Positions 51,201 through 64,000 of a stretch of DNA of 64,000 nt are shown in pieces. The translations under genes were made by a program, and so were the position numbers. The DNA lies in assembly GCA_935421135.1 (NCBI GenBank), contig OW285187.1:16455929-16519928 (forward strand), read 5' to 3'. The DNA is from Bugulina stolonifera. Lineage: Eukaryota > Bryozoa > Gymnolaemata > Cheilostomatida > Bugulidae. The first letter of the stretch is position 1; every line of letters begins with the position of its first letter. Below the pieces are notes generated by a model that saw only the letters and a program-made list of their open reading frames with translations, was not told the DNA's origin and made no database searches.

Positions 51201-54200
51201 TTACAGATTTAGCTTACAGGCATAGTATACTGGAGTTAGAATATAGCCATTGTATATTTGTATGCAGGTGTATGTACCAGATGTACCTATTAAGGACAGA
51301 CATCTCAAGTTTCATTTCTGTGAGGTAAGTTTATATCAGATAATGTATAATTTACCTTGTGTCGTTAATAGTGCAAAACATTTAATAACACATACATGTA
51401 TAGCATCAAGTATAGGAAAATCCATGTAAATTGGTTTTAGGTCTGCCTTAAGGTGTCAGGATGGAGGGAGTTTCAGGTTTTAACTCATCTCTCTAGCAAG
51501 CAGCATAGTAAAACCATGCGCAAGACTAGAGAGGACATTGACTGGTTGGAGAAAGGTATATTATATCATACTAACTGTGTATTGGTAGACTAAGTTTCAG
51601 GAGTGGGGGGACTCTGAAAAGCAAACTACTATCAATATTTCTATATCATTCCGTCTCTGATAACAGATTGTTTGTATATTTACATTATGTGCATATACTT
51701 TCTCAGGAGTTGCATGTAGTTGAGTTTATAGTTTTTCGCCATGAACAGCGATTGGAATGGATGAGAGCTATTGTTAACACTTATCGGTTCATGTATCATC
51801 TGGTACTCTATCTAACCAACACTGTCTTAGGGAATGCAATAAGAGGAGAAATGAGCCCACCTGTTCATAAATCGCGACAAGGGCCCTCTCAGCAGTATGA
51901 CGGACACAGACCCTCATCTGACAGGCCGAGACCCCCGCCTCACTCATCTGACAGGCCGAGACCCCCGCCTCACTCATCTGACAAGCCGAGACCTCCACCT
52001 CACTCATCTGACAGGCCGAGACTCCCACCTCACTCATCTGACAGGCCAAGACTCCCACCTCAGTCACCTGGTAGGCAGAGACCCCCACCACAATCACCAG
52101 GCAGACAGAGAACACTGTCTCAATCGTACGACAAGCAGAGCGTCCCTCAACCATATAATAGGGAGGCTCCTCCCTCTCAGTCATATGACAACCAACGACT
52201 TCTGCAGTCGTATGACATGGAAGCTCCTCACTTTCAACCATATGATAGCGAGGCCCCATCCCTACAGTCATATGATAGGCTGGCTCCATCCTCCCAACGA
52301 CCATTGCACCAATATAGCACACCCCCTTCTAAACAAGATGGGCAGAGGAAGAATTTAGGAGTACCTCAGTATTCTACAATGGCACGAAAGGGTCCAGCAC
52401 TATCAACATCAGCGTTGCCATCTCCTAAAGCACTTGCCAAGCACCAGTCAGTCACTGACGCTCGACTCCCACAACCCTTGCCTCAACCGAGATCGCTGCA
52501 GTCGGCACCTCAAAGACCACCTGTTGCTGATCTATATGGATCACACTACAGCAGACAGCAGGGAGATTTTCCTGGTGAGTGCTGTAGAATAGCGGTTTTA
52601 ATCTAGTCGGCATGATGTATTTTATTGACACAATGTGTATTTTATGAGCAGTGCTTTACAAAATGGTACATTTGTCGGAAGTCCCACCCCTGTCCCCTCA
52701 GCAGTTGACAATGCCAGTGTAGCCATATAAATGTTTTCCATACAAGCTCAAAGCACCAACCTCCCCTCGATACAACGTTCTGTTTACTTGCATTAAATGT
52801 TCAAACGACCATCCGGTGTAGACTAACATGGCAGAAGCCTTCTTGTATTCAAGATGTTTGGTTTTTAAAATCTTCAAAAAATTACACCATTAGTGCTCAG
52901 TCCCCTTACTCATGTACGTGTTCTTTTAGATTCCTTTTTTATATTCATATCACCTTTGAAACTGATGTTTAGTCTCCCTGAAAGGTTATCGGTGTAATCG
53001 TCAACTTGGGTGAAGAGTGCATACCATAAAAGTAGAGCTGAGTTTAGAATTATTCTTAATTAACAGGGTATTGCATAATTTCTTGGCATGTTTTCTCATC
53101 AAGTTATAGAAATGGGGCTGAAAATGGGGAACCAGCTTCAAAACGTGTATTTTGTGAATCATACTTTTTATCAAGAGACATAAAGTAAATAAAACTTTTG
53201 CCTGCTTCCACAGCAGACAAATTTTTAATTCACTGTTTTCTTGGGCCTTTCATGAGCCACAAACCGTCTGGTTAGTCAACTAATTGAAAGCGGTATAAAT
53301 CTAGATAGTTTGTTAACACAGCTCAATTCCCACTGATGCAAAACTTGTCCTTGTTGAAGAAATTGTGAATTTGACCCAACTGACGGGTTGAAAGTTGAGG
53401 GTTATTGTGTGTCATTATTCTGCAAATATACAGATGCGATGGACCCACTAATAGCGAGAAAGACTGACCTGCCCATTACAAGGAACTTTGAGATAGAAAA
53501 CTTCGCAGAAAGTCAGCTGCCACTGCCGAAAGGTTTGTTGCTGTGATTACTTATGTTGAGCAGTTAATGATACTTCACCCACTAACACAGCAAAGTGTGG
53601 CTTAGAGAACATAAATAACACTTGAGGGGCTAGTTGTAATATGGACAAGTTAGATACACATATAATGTACATGTAAACATATACAGTGTACATACAAAGA
53701 TATTGAATATCACCATATTGTAAACAAGATTGGCTGGTTATCATCTTCTCTAAAAGATTTTCCCTATGAGTCTGGTAGTATGTAGTCCACTGCTTGCCAT
53801 TATAATATTGCCTTGTAATCTAATGTACTTTTCAATTTCAATGTTGTGTAGGCGGCCAGAGGTTTGGTAGACATGAGAGCCTTCCACATGTCGACAGAGA
53901 ATCGAGACGTTTGCCCATTCAATCAGAACCCAGTGACTATCACTTTCAACAAGGTAGCTGCTATTATCCCCTCTAATAGTTAGTGAAATGCTGCGCACTA
54001 AAAACAAGGATATTGAATGTCAGATTCCTCCGCTCACTGGCGGATTCTGTAATGGGAATCTAGCTAAAATATATTCTCTAGTTTCAACTTACATACATAT
54101 AGTTGATAGGTTGCCATTTCATATAGACCTGTTAGGTGATAGGGGTGTTTTCATTTGCTGCTTGCAGGTCCTGATGGTCAAAGTCTAGCAGTTCGTAACC

Positions 54201-57200
54201 GGAGCAGGCTTCAGGTATGCAGTTTATTGGCAATTATAAATTTAGCTGGTAAACCTTCATTCAATTTGAACCGTATCTGTGTACAGTTCTGCTTACCCGC
54301 ATGCTTTATATCTGATTATCTTATATGCAGATAGACGGTTATGCTTGATGTACCATGTTTTCATTGTTTCAACTTTGCATGTACTTTATAGGAAATAGTA
54401 CATTCTATACGTTCTGCATCAGCAGTAGCTAATGAGGGCCTACCTCCCCCTAAAGCTTCTCATACTCGCAATGCTCCACACGCATCTCATGGTCAACCAT
54501 CCAATGCTGAGAGAGAATTGGCCCGGTCAAAAGCTGCTGTGCTTGCCATGTTAAAGAATCCAGAAATTCCTAATCGAGAGAGAGGCTCGGGGTATTTGGG
54601 TGGAATCAAGCCATCTGCTGAGCGAAAAGAGTTTCGGCAGGATGTTTCTCCTTATTTAGATGAACGATATCGCCATTCACCATCTCGAGTGTCTTCTACG
54701 GATAAATCAAAGAGACGATCGAATTTGGATCAAGAAATGGAACTATTTGAGCTGCAGACCTCTAATCATAACAGGAAGTCATCAGGGTGGGACCATTTTG
54801 ATGCTAAGGAACGCAAGACCTCGCCCACCAGAAAATTGGATTCTCAGGATGGAGAAAAGAAGGGGAATTTTCAAAGAAAGGAGGTTAGTCCTGCAGTGCC
54901 ACAGAGAAAGCGGTTAGTGCCTCGTTCACTGGATACCGAAGCAAGGGAGATACTTACTAAGCGGATAGAAGCTACATGGCAAAAGTATTACCATAAATAT
55001 TATAGTTGTGTTGCCACTAATCCTGAAATTGTGCTTGAAATGCAGAAAGAATATTTAAGGTCTTACCGAGAATTCTTTGAAGAAGACCCTAACTTTGAGC
55101 ATTACTATGTAAAAGTTGCTAAACCAGAGGATTTGCGTGAAGGGCTCACACTCCGAATTGATAGGGGGTCCCCCGGACCTGACCCTTTTGAAAGAGGTGT
55201 TAATAGCAAGACTGATTCTGAACAGAAGAACCGATTCAAGGAGGCAAGTGAAGCACAGCCTTTAGATGATAGATTCCAAACCCAAACATATGCTCCCAAG
55301 TCTGTACGTTCCAGCCCACCTTTAAGAACTTTTGCTCCACGCCAAAGACCACCACTTAGGAGGTCTCGTTCACCTGGTGGCAGATCACAATCACTTCATA
55401 GACGATCAAGGACTCCTAACAAAAGATTGCCATCACCTGCAAGAAGGCTTAGGTCAAGGTCACCACACCGGAGGTTGAAGTCACCAAACCGTCAGTCAAA
55501 ATCACCACACCGTCAGTCAAAATCACACCATAGGTTAAAGTCACCACATCGTAGGTCAAAGTCACCACGCCGTAGGTCAAAGTCACCACGCCGTAGGTCA
55601 AAGTCACCACGCCGTAGGTCAAAGTCACCACATCGCAGGTCAAAGTCACCACATCGCAGGTCAAAGTCACCACGTCATAGGTCAAAGTCACCACGTCGTA
55701 GATCGAGATCGCCACGCAGAAGGCCCTCTCCTCGTAGAAGGTCACGATCTCCTTTTAGAACTTCCACACATAGAAGGTCGCGATCTCCTAGCAGAAGATC
55801 CAAATCACCACATGGCAGATTCAGCTCTCCTGGTCGCCTTGGTCAAATCAGGAGATCTTTAAAGTCACAAACACGGCATGACCCACCGGCTCGCAAAAGA
55901 TTCACAAATCTATCTGCTCATAACAGAACAGATTCACAGTCGGAAATTGTTGAGCTAGCCAGTTCATCGCCTTCTAGTGTGAATGATGAATCTTCCAAAG
56001 ATGTCACCTCAACTGCTGACATTGCTGGGAACCAGTTGGCCACAGTTTCTATGAGGAAAAATGATCTTTGGCCAAGTGCACCATCAAATGGAAAAGCTGT
56101 ACTAGCTAGCAATGCGGCAGACAATTTCAAAGAAAAGATACCAGACCATGTTACCGAAATAGCTAAGCAGCTATTGGAATCGGCCAGCAAGATGGCCACT
56201 GCAAACAAGATCAACAGCTCTCTACAACCACCAGTGTCTTCCACTCCACCGTTTACCACTTCTGCTACACCTATGACCAACATTTTCTCCAATGTTACAA
56301 AACCATCAAGTACAAACTTGGTTTCTGTTACACTGGCAAGTCCTAGTAACAAAAACCAATACAGCCCAAAAAATATTGTGGATGAAATTATTGTGTTGTC
56401 AGAGTCGGGTGATGAGGACTCTCCTAAACCAGCCACCACCCCTCATTTAGACCAAGATGCAAAAGATTCAAAGATTCCTGACCATGTACTCAAGTCAGAT
56501 AGAATATCTCCAGCTAGAAAAATAAATACAACTGTTACATCATTTCCTGTGAAAGAACAGCGTTTGACCAGTGAAGAGCAATCAGTGAATGTAAAGGCAA
56601 ATACTTCTACTGTTGAAGATAGGTTTCAATCACGCTCTCCTGTTGTCATCAATTACTCTGAAAATGAGCCTTTAATTACTTCCACCACACACAATTATAT
56701 CACGACAAAACCAACTTCCAACAAGAATGAGGATAATTCAAAGTCTAAATCCGTTTTGGGACGTCTAGGTCCTCGGCGAGAAAATGCAGACAAAAGGTCT
56801 GCTAGAGAGAAAAAGGGTGAATCATCTCAGCGCATCAAATACCATCCCAAGTATGGTAAACGAATGTATGGTGGTGCAGATGCATCAAAACATCAAGCTG
56901 AAAGTCGGCGTTCCATTAGTGCAAGGCTAGGACCTGCATCCAACACATCTTCACGGAGCAAGTCTCCAACTCCTGTTGCAATGGAAGAGGTAAGAATAAC
57001 TGCTTTTTCACATAAAATATGGTCTAAGGTTCTAAACAGTGTTCAAACAGACAGACTTGTATATGTACATGTATAAGTCATAAACATAATGTCATAAGTT
57101 ACTGGTAAGTCAAACTGGCTAACTGATATTTTCACCTGGTAACCAATGTGTAATACTTGGAAAGCAAAGTATAACACTTAGTAAGCAATGTGTAACACTT

Positions 57201-58113
57201 GGTAAATCAGCAATTGCACTATTTCAGATGTTTTCTGACCCATTCCTTGGATTTGTCCACAAAACTCTGACTGGTATTATTCTGATTGGACAATATCAAA
57301 AGGCGTTGGTAAGTTTTTCAAATAGTACTAATTTAATAGTCATTGGAATAATGGGCTCACCTATACACTTACAGGCTTAATGCTGTCAGCATATTCATCA
57401 CGTGTCTGTATATATCCTGGCCAACTGCTGCAGTACTTCCTGCCCATTAGCGATTGTCATAAAGGGAAAAGAGCAAGACAGATGTTGGAGGTGGAAATAA
57501 AACAAGGAGTGTAGGCAATTTCAAACTTCTTGCATAATATTATTACCTTCTCTTCAAATAATCAGCCAGATGAGCCGTGCCATTGCAACCACAGCTGGCA
57601 TCTTTACTGGTTCAGATCTGAGACCATTGGGAAGAGGCTAGAGCATCTGCTAGACGTATTTTTATGGATATAAAGTGGAGGATTGAAGAAGTCCGCTAGA
57701 GATTCTATTATTTATCACAGTTTTAGCCCCTTTTCTCACTGATATTCTATTGATCATGATTTTATTTATGCTTGTTTGTATGCCCCCAACTTGTGCTACC
57801 ATATCTTTAATATAAAATAATATTGATTTATACAAATACATGAGCCTGCTATTTGCTAATTATTTATAAGGCAACAAGTTCTGCACCTAAAGACCTGATC
57901 TCAAAAATCAACAAGGAGCAGACAGATATGCATTCTAGAATGCTAACTGACGATGGGCATCTTCTCATTCAGTTGGCACGCTGCTGCCTTGAGGACCCTC
58001 ACAACATTGAGACTACCTTTTCTCAAGTCAGCAAAGACATTGGACCGATACTGAGGAACTTAGATAAACAAGTGGTTACTCTCATAGCAGACACCCCTAT
58101 TATCATTGAATGA
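48246..58113 (+). CDS. Three-zinc-finger, RS-domain nuclear protein
   Basis: Seventeen exons join in phase to 1,661 aa: 48246-48318, 48935-49168, 49429-49624, 49719-49818, 49977-50066, 50466-50549, 50755-50823, 51038-51091, 51268-51324, 51441-51555, 51831-52574, 53434-53532, 53852-53953, 54168-54214, 54392-56989, 57228-57308 and 57871-58113. After a Gln-rich N-terminus come fingers C191-x2-C194-x11-H206-x3-H210, C258-x2-C261-x12-H274-x5-H280 and C318-x2-C321-x13-H335-x5-H341. The last two have the spacing of U1/matrin-type fingers that bind RNA. A tandem DRPRPPPHSS region follows. Residues about 870-935 form a Tyr/Glu-rich block (EATWQKYYHKYYSC), about 1010-1160 an RS domain of SPRRRSK repeats, and the tail is a helical domain (HLLIQLARCCLEDP). 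An RNA-processing role in nuclear speckles is likely by composition. I cannot name the orthologue. An alternative donor at 50075 would add three codons. Confidence 0.82.
51900..52130 (+). repeat. Coding 30-bp tandem repeat
   Basis: About six copies of a unit encoding SSDRPRPPPH, degenerating downstream to SPGRQRPPPQ. It gives a disordered Pro/Arg-rich stretch in the zinc-finger protein. Confidence 0.85.
55440..55730 (+). repeat. Coding 18-bp repeat of the RS domain
   Basis: Units such as AGGTCAAAGTCACCACGC encode R-S-K-S-P-R/H. Near-identical codon use between neighbouring units indicates recent local expansion. Confidence 0.88.
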
Positions 58114-58204
58114 TGGCAGCAACTTTCTTCTGTTCCATACACTTATAATGTAGAATGACATACACTGTACTTCATTGAATGTGGGTAGGAAAACAATGTT
58201 TTAT

Positions 58205-58210
58205 AATAAA
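58205..58210 (+). terminator. Polyadenylation signal of zinc-finger gene
   Basis: AATAAA lies 92 nt after the stop codon at 58113, followed by a T-rich stretch (TTTTTGTTGTAATC) about 35-45 nt further on. Confidence 0.55.
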
Positions 58211-58327
58211 ATTATAATTTTCTGAAACAGTTATTATGCCAGTAGGGTTTTTGTTGTAATCACTATGCATGTTCACTGTATAATTGTGTACACATATGAG
58301 ATACCACCGGACTACTACAACCAGACT

Positions 58328-58640
58328 GACCATGAGCAGTAACTACCTTGGTAGGACCATGAGCAGTACCGACCTTGGTAGGACCATGAGCAGTAACGAC
58401 CTTGGTAGGACCATGAGCAGTAACGACCTTGGTAGGACCATGAGCAGTAACGACCTTGGGAGGAGCATGAGCAGTAACTACCTTAGTAGGACCATGAGCA
58501 GTAACTACCTTGGAAGAGCCATGAGCAGTAACCACCTTGGTAGGACCAAGATGAGCAGTAATTACTTTGGTAAGATCATGATGAGCAGTACCTACCTGGA
58601 TAGAACCATGGGCTGTAACAACCTTAGAAGTGCTACGGTG
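58328..58640. repeat. 27-bp minisatellite between convergent genes
   Basis: Unit CCATGAGCAGTAACGACCTT GGTAGGA, about ten to eleven copies, with later copies gaining an extra triplet. It lies just beyond the poly(A) site of the zinc-finger gene. Confidence 0.88.
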
Positions 58641-59887
58641 GGGATGAGGATGCTGCTTTTGAGAACATCAAATGGGCTACTCATTCATGTTACCATCATT
58701 GGGACTTGAACCAAGAAAAACAGCCTTGGCTACAAGGCCACTGAAGAAAGAAAATTTTGTTTGCAACACAGTCATCCCCTAGTCTGGAACTGGATTACTG
58801 GAAACCTCAGAGGATTTGCAATGTGCAACATACATTTTGTTTTATCTTTTATTGTATTGAGAGTTCACTAATGCCACATACCACTCCTGACATTATCAAT
58901 GGTGCCAGAGAAAGGAAATGTGAATTTGACTGATCTCAAACATTGGTGATTGTATATAGTTTATGTGCTAATATGGTACATACATGCAGTTTGTCTTAGT
59001 TTAGAATATCCAATTTTTGTTGTAAAATAAACTAGCTGACTTCAAATTTAATTACTACTGGTGCTAGTTGGTCAGTTAGTATCCCTAGAAATCAGGATTA
59101 TTTACTAATAAGACATCTGAAAGAAGGCTGGAGGATTCTGGGTGCTCTAGAAGAACTTGGTTAGTGGGAAGTGGAGGATAGATAGAAAGCCACGGCTATG
59201 CTCTTGGGAGGAAAATCTACCCTACCATTCTAGCTTGGATTGTGTCGAACCTGAACCTCTATATATCCCGTCTTGGGCAGCTAATATAGGCCTACTTATT
59301 GTTTGAACTATAGATACATGGAGTTGTGCTTTCTGTTTTGGAACATGATCAGGAGTGGGCAACTCTAGCTATGGCTGCCATATTTTAGTAGTTTGGCAAG
59401 TATAGCTATACCAGTTTCATTCAGGCTTCCCCAAGTCTTGTCAATGACAAGTCTGCTTGTAACTTGAATGACAAGCCTATGAGTTGGAGCCAGCTCTGAA
59501 CGAAACTAATGTGTTTAAAAGTTGATAGATTCTGCACATGGGCTTAATTACAGTTTAGGTAAAAGTTACAAACTGCTCTCTGGCCGGAAAGCTCCAAATA
59601 ATTATAGCAAGTTGCAGACATACTAACTGCCTACACTAGTAAGTCTACTTGAGTACAACAGCTCTGGTATGTATCGTTATTTATTTGAGTAATCACAGAT
59701 AAAATTGCATGCAAGAGAATCAACCTTGGATTTATAACTACAATGTATGTGTATAAAAATGTTATTCAAGCTGCTGTGTTAGAGTAAGAACTACAACACC
59801 ATGGGAAAAAAACTACAACTTTGGCGAAAGACAACAAAGATGAGAATTAGCAGACAATGTAATTTGGTAGGCAGATATGTTGCCACT
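58641..59887. other. Convergent intergenic region
   Basis: No gene seen. It holds the 3' regions of the zinc-finger gene (plus) and the cytochrome b5 reductase gene (minus). Confidence 0.55.
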
Positions 59888-62800
59888 TCAGTAAGCAAAT
59901 CTGAGATGGCTGGGATAGCCCAGTTTGTCGAGATTTGGGTTGCAGGCAAAGTTGATCATAGGGGGTGGGCCACACATTATGATGAGAGTATCATTGGCAG
60001 GCGCTGGTAGATTCTCCCGTATCATCTCAGCACTGATGAAACCTGTGCTATATTTCCAGTCTACAAATCAAACAACATGTGTGGCTATGCAACATTGAAA
60101 TACATGTAGTATGAGAGTCAACATACAGGTAGTTTCTATAAGGTACACCATAACTTACCTGCATTGGGCTTGTCTAGAGTGTAATGCAAGGAAAATCGGT
60201 CTTTGTGACTGTCGGCCAAACCTTCGAGCTCTTCTCGTAACAGGATATCTCCCTCAGTCTGAAGTCAGTAAGCAATCCATATGCATAAAAATGTAGGTAT
60301 GAAGCAAATTTCACAACTGACTACGAAAGTAAATGTGACATGCCGTTTACATAAATATATTTGTAGCATTTGATAAAAGTCAATTACATACCTGGTTGGC
60401 GAAAATCAGGCTAAGCTTGGTGTCATCTTCTGGATGCTTCAGCACTTCTCTGATCAGTTGCAACATTGGAGTGATTCCTTCAACAAAATAACTTGTGGAT
60501 ACAAAAGTTAGAAGAATTCCCTAGTACTATGCAAATGCATTGATTAATGTTAAGTTAGCTAGATAATATGCATTGTAGATCTTAGCAATTATTTTTTGAT
60601 AGAACTATTAGCATACATGTAGCTATGCTACATTGTACAACTGCGGTGGCTAAGTATGCAGTTAATTTCAAGAAATTAGCAAGATTGACGCTTCAATTGA
60701 CATATAGTCACTACCATTGCACATATACTAGGCTAACCAAGGTAACAAAACCAAAAATTTCTGGTACAATACCAGAACCGCACAGAACACCTAACAGATG
60801 GTTTGTAGGGCTATATAAAAATCCAGAGGGACAAACTTAGTCCACTTGGGACACTAAATATCGTTGATACGTGATGCAAGTGCAATAGTTTCTTTAATTT
60901 TAAATTTCCCAATCTTGTGAACATGGTCAGATGAGAAGAGGAAACGTACCTGTTCCACCGGCAATCATGCCTACTCTCTTCACCTGTCTGATAGCTGGTG
61001 CACTCTTCTTGTCTGGTTTGATAGAAAACTGACCATTTCCCTCGTAAACACAGAGACCACTGGGACCTCTCATGTCCATATGATCACCAATAGCCATATT
61101 GTTGAGATACTGTGTCATTTTACCACCTTCAGGGAACTTGGGGTGAACATTCTTGAAGTAAACCTGGACATGAAATACGGTAAGTTATGAGAGGATAACT
61201 CCACTATTGCGACATTTACATAATATGCATGTTATAGAGCACTATAAAGTCAAAACCCCATTAACTGCGCACATGCAGAATACAACTATAGAGCTGAAAC
61301 AACAGTGCAAATACATACATGAGGACTCAAGCTCCACCTGCAGATTATAAACGTAGGTTGAATGCTATAGAAAACAGCTTGGGGGGGTCTTCCATCAAGT
61401 TGGTTGGCGCCTTCACTTTTTACAGCGATGTGCAATGTTTCAGTTACATGCTATATTACAAGTTTTAGGACAGCCTTGGATCTTTGCTAAACCCCAATAT
61501 GTTGTCACAACATACAATGTACTTTCACTATACACGAGCATATGCCATGACCATACTTTCTAAGTAGAACCACACCCTTAGAATATCACCCAAACATAAG
61601 TTTTACCTTGATTATTTTAGTAGAACATAGTTACAATTTACATTTTAGAGGCGCAGTCATGTTCTGTAGCCACATTTTGTGTAAGTCAACAGGCACCTTC
61701 AAAGCATGAACATTTATCAACAGTTGTCTTATCCTGAACCAGTAAATAGTAAATTGGTCACTCTTTATTTCATAGGGAGCTCCGATTCCCTTGATAATTT
61801 GGAGTTATTCTATCTGTGACAATTTAATGCAAATTTCAGTATGTCTATATTATGTCGATTATGTTTCATTTGTATTGTGAATAAGTAATACAATGGTAGC
61901 TTGGAACTGGGCTCAACATTGATGTCATTGTTTGTGAATGTTGTAATAAGCTACTATGCTGCAGAACTTTTTCAGGAGCTCAGACAAATTACAGAGGCTA
62001 GCCAACCAGCTGTCATTTTTCTACCATAGTTACGTCTGCTGTATCTGTAACAGCTATTTTGGAAAGTCATACCTTTTTAGTTTCGCATTTTAGTTGTTTT
62101 AGGATTAACTTTGCTTTCGCTCATATAATATTTTAAATATATCAGTTACTCAGTTGCATACTTGGTTGCTGCATTAGTTAAATAGTGCTCTGTTGCTACA
62201 ATGTAGTTAACATCACACTCATGACCTGCACAAGTCTGCCCAGAATTGTCAGTTTATAGCTTCACACTCATACCATGTTCTAACATCTCCCAACAAGTTA
62301 TTTTGCTACTGTGGCCAGAACTATATACATGTACATTGCATGCAGTCTCTTACCTTGATAATAAAGTCAACATAACCTAAATCATCGTCACTTGACACTG
62401 GAGTATATGGTCTAACCACCAGCTTGTTCTCAACCAGTGTACTCATATAAATATGAGTTCCTAAAAGAAGATCAGTAAACATTCCCAGTATAAGAGTAGG
62501 GTAGGGTAATTCCCAGTACAAGAGTAGGGTAGGGTAATTCCCAGTACAAGAGTAGGATAGGGTAATTCCCAGTACAAGAGTAGGGTAGGGTAATTCCCAG
62601 TACAAGAGTAGGGTAGGGTAATTCCCAGTTTAAGAGTAGGGTAGGGTAATTCCCAGTATAAGAAAAGGATAGGGTAAATCTCATTAGAACCTGGGCCCTA
62701 TCATTACAATGTGTACAACAAATTACAATTACAATGTACATGTATGTACATACAGTGTATGTACAAAAAGTAAAGTTGAATCATGGGAAACTTGGAACAA

Positions 62801-63380
62801 TTTACTATTCAACTATCATAAAATACTGCATATTAGGCCTATATGCACCAACTCAATTAGCAAAGTTAATTCTATGCTCGCACAAAGTCGCACGGCAAAC
62901 ATGACAAGCTTGAAACGTTCCAACTCGAGATAAAATAATCTAATCTCATTGTTAAAACAAACAAATCAAATGGCAGTAATTTTGTTGTTATCTGTACATA
63001 TCATATTTCGCAGAGGTAGCTGGCAAAACTACTAGGCCAATAGAACTTACCTATGGGCAGCCCAAAGCGGTGCTGAGGCGAAGGAAGTGCAAATCTAAAT
63101 CTTCTAGTATCATGACTTATTTCCTGCAAGAGTCACCAATAAATAAACTCACATACTGCTTGAAAATAAAGTTGCACATTGGCGAGAAGAACTTACTAAC
63201 AATGGAATATTCTATTGTGTACAATTTAACAACAATGAGACCAGTTACCTCTTTCTCAATGAGCTTCAGGGAGACTTTCTCACTGGGATCCAACAGAGTT
63301 TTCGGTGGTTTCCTGTTCATGAGCTTTTTTACCATTACAATGACTATTGAAGTAACAGCAACAGCTCCTATGGCAATCAT
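59888..63380 (-). CDS. NADH-cytochrome b5 reductase
   Basis: Exons 63249-63395 (coding from the ATG at 63380), 63051-63123, 62354-62460, 60950-61163, 60392-60477, 60159-60258 and 59888-60060 join in phase to about 294 aa, against 301 in human CYB5R3. The enzyme moves electrons from NADH through FAD to cytochrome b5 at the ER or outer mitochondrial membrane. Seen: an N-terminal hydrophobic anchor ([16 protein letters not shown]), [16 protein letters not shown], the FAD motif RPYTP near residue 85, a second FAD-contact region ([13 protein letters not shown]), the NADH-binding GGTGITPM and CGPPPM motifs, and an aromatic C-terminus (RFAY). All catalytic motifs are intact. The start is uncertain: a 5' exon may precede the acceptor at 63395, or an unspliced ATG upstream at about 63474 could be used. 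Introns contain a 28-bp minisatellite. Which vertebrate paralogue (CYB5R1, 2 or 3) is closest cannot be decided. Confidence 0.93.
61164..62353. other. Intron of cytochrome b5 reductase gene
   Basis: A 1.2-kb intron; nothing beyond ordinary AT-rich sequence was recognised. Confidence 0.6.
62481..62672. repeat. 28-bp G-rich minisatellite
   Basis: About seven copies of ATTCCCAGTACAAGAGTAGG followed by GTAGGGTA, starting only 20 nt upstream of the exon at 62354-62460 (minus-strand acceptor side). Confidence 0.88.
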
Positions 63381-63732
63381 CCATTTTGTTGTCGCCTGTA
63401 AAATAAAGCAAGGTCTCCGATGGAGGCTAAAAGGAAAAAGAAGTAGCCTACCTAGTACAGTTAAACACATCAACATCAACTGTTTACAAGAATCTTTAGC
63501 AGAAGCTGAACTCCACTATCTTCACATCTAGCTTCAAGTAAAGCTGACATACATAAGGTGGCCTACTCAATAGTGGCTGACGAAGCGATTTGTAAGCTGT
63601 TAGTTGGAGCTTTGTACAGGCCCAGTAGACCCACGATGGGAATCGCCCTGGCTGACCTTCAAGTGGACGCGAAGAAAAAAGGGCTACTTATTTTAACCCC
63701 GGAGTATCAAAATGGAGACCTGAGCCTAAATA

Positions 63733-64000
63733 CAGTGGAACTTGAATAACTCAAGATTTCAGCAGACCAGCAAAAATGGTCTGAGTTATGAGAAGTTTGA
63801 GTTATGTGATCATATATAATGACAATATAATTTCTGCTCAGTCACTTAGAAATACAGTATAGGCCTAATAAAAGGGTGATATATAATAAATAAAAGATGA
63901 AAGAATCATGTAGGCCTTACAGCACAGACATCAAAGTTGTGAATGTGAAATTATTTAGTAAACAATTCTATTCTGTAATAGTTTATTACTTCATTAGCTT
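63733..64000. mobile_element. pogo/Tigger-like MITE, second copy (cut by window end)
   Basis: Starts CAGTGGAACTTGAATAACTC after TA and matches the 46023 copy closely (AGCAAAAATGGTC, GAGAAGTTTGAGTTA, TAGTTTATTACT) to the window end. The part visible stops before the place where the hAT element sits in the other copy. Confidence 0.85.

Noticed and set aside
63558..63749. Plus-strand frame of 63 codons upstream of cytochrome b5 reductase
   Set aside because: It overlaps the probable 5' region of the minus-strand gene and runs into the pogo-like MITE.

Overview
The window looks like nuclear DNA of an animal. It is AT-rich, its genes are split into many small exons with GT..AG introns, and it is full of minisatellites and small inverted-repeat transposons. 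Three host genes can be joined exon by exon with every reading phase matching. The FRMD4 and IkB families are animal-type. I would guess an early-branching marine invertebrate such as a sponge, but the sequence does not prove it.

Layout. 1-5.7 kb: AT-rich DNA with no gene. 5.7-15.3 kb: a 9.57-kb module bounded by long, near-identical inverted repeats (about 1.2-1.7 kb per arm, outer ends GAGTAG...CTACTC, flanked by a possible ACAT target-site duplication). It carries two divergently transcribed genes: an IkB-like ankyrin inhibitor on the minus strand (5 exons, 334 aa) and an unrecognised Cys/His plus Ser/Thr-rich protein on the plus strand (4 exons, 526 aa). Between them lies about 1 kb of short tandem repeats built on ACATCGRR, with a CCAAT/TATA-like promoter on each side. 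No transposase is recognisable. This module is the most unusual object in the window.

15.3-19.2 kb: noncoding, with a Harbinger-like MITE. 19.26-42.5 kb: a complete minus-strand FRMD4 homologue (19 exons, 1,123 aa, plus one optional 87-nt cassette exon), whose introns hold several minisatellites, a MITE and a tRNA-derived SINE. 42.5-48.2 kb: a head-to-head intergenic gap with a hairpin and a hAT MITE (8-bp duplication) nested inside a pogo/Tigger-like MITE. 48.25-58.1 kb: a plus-strand 17-exon gene for a 1,661-aa nuclear-type protein with three zinc fingers and an RS domain. 59.9-63.4 kb: a minus-strand NADH-cytochrome b5 reductase (7 exons, about 294 aa), convergent with the zinc-finger gene. 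The window ends inside a second copy of the pogo-like MITE.

The three host genes have no obvious shared pathway: cortical scaffolding and Arf signalling, RNA/chromatin-type nuclear work, and membrane redox. Within the inverted-repeat module, the two genes share one intergenic control region and are probably co-regulated. The IkB protein suggests interference with, or feedback on, NF-kB signalling. That functional reading is inference.
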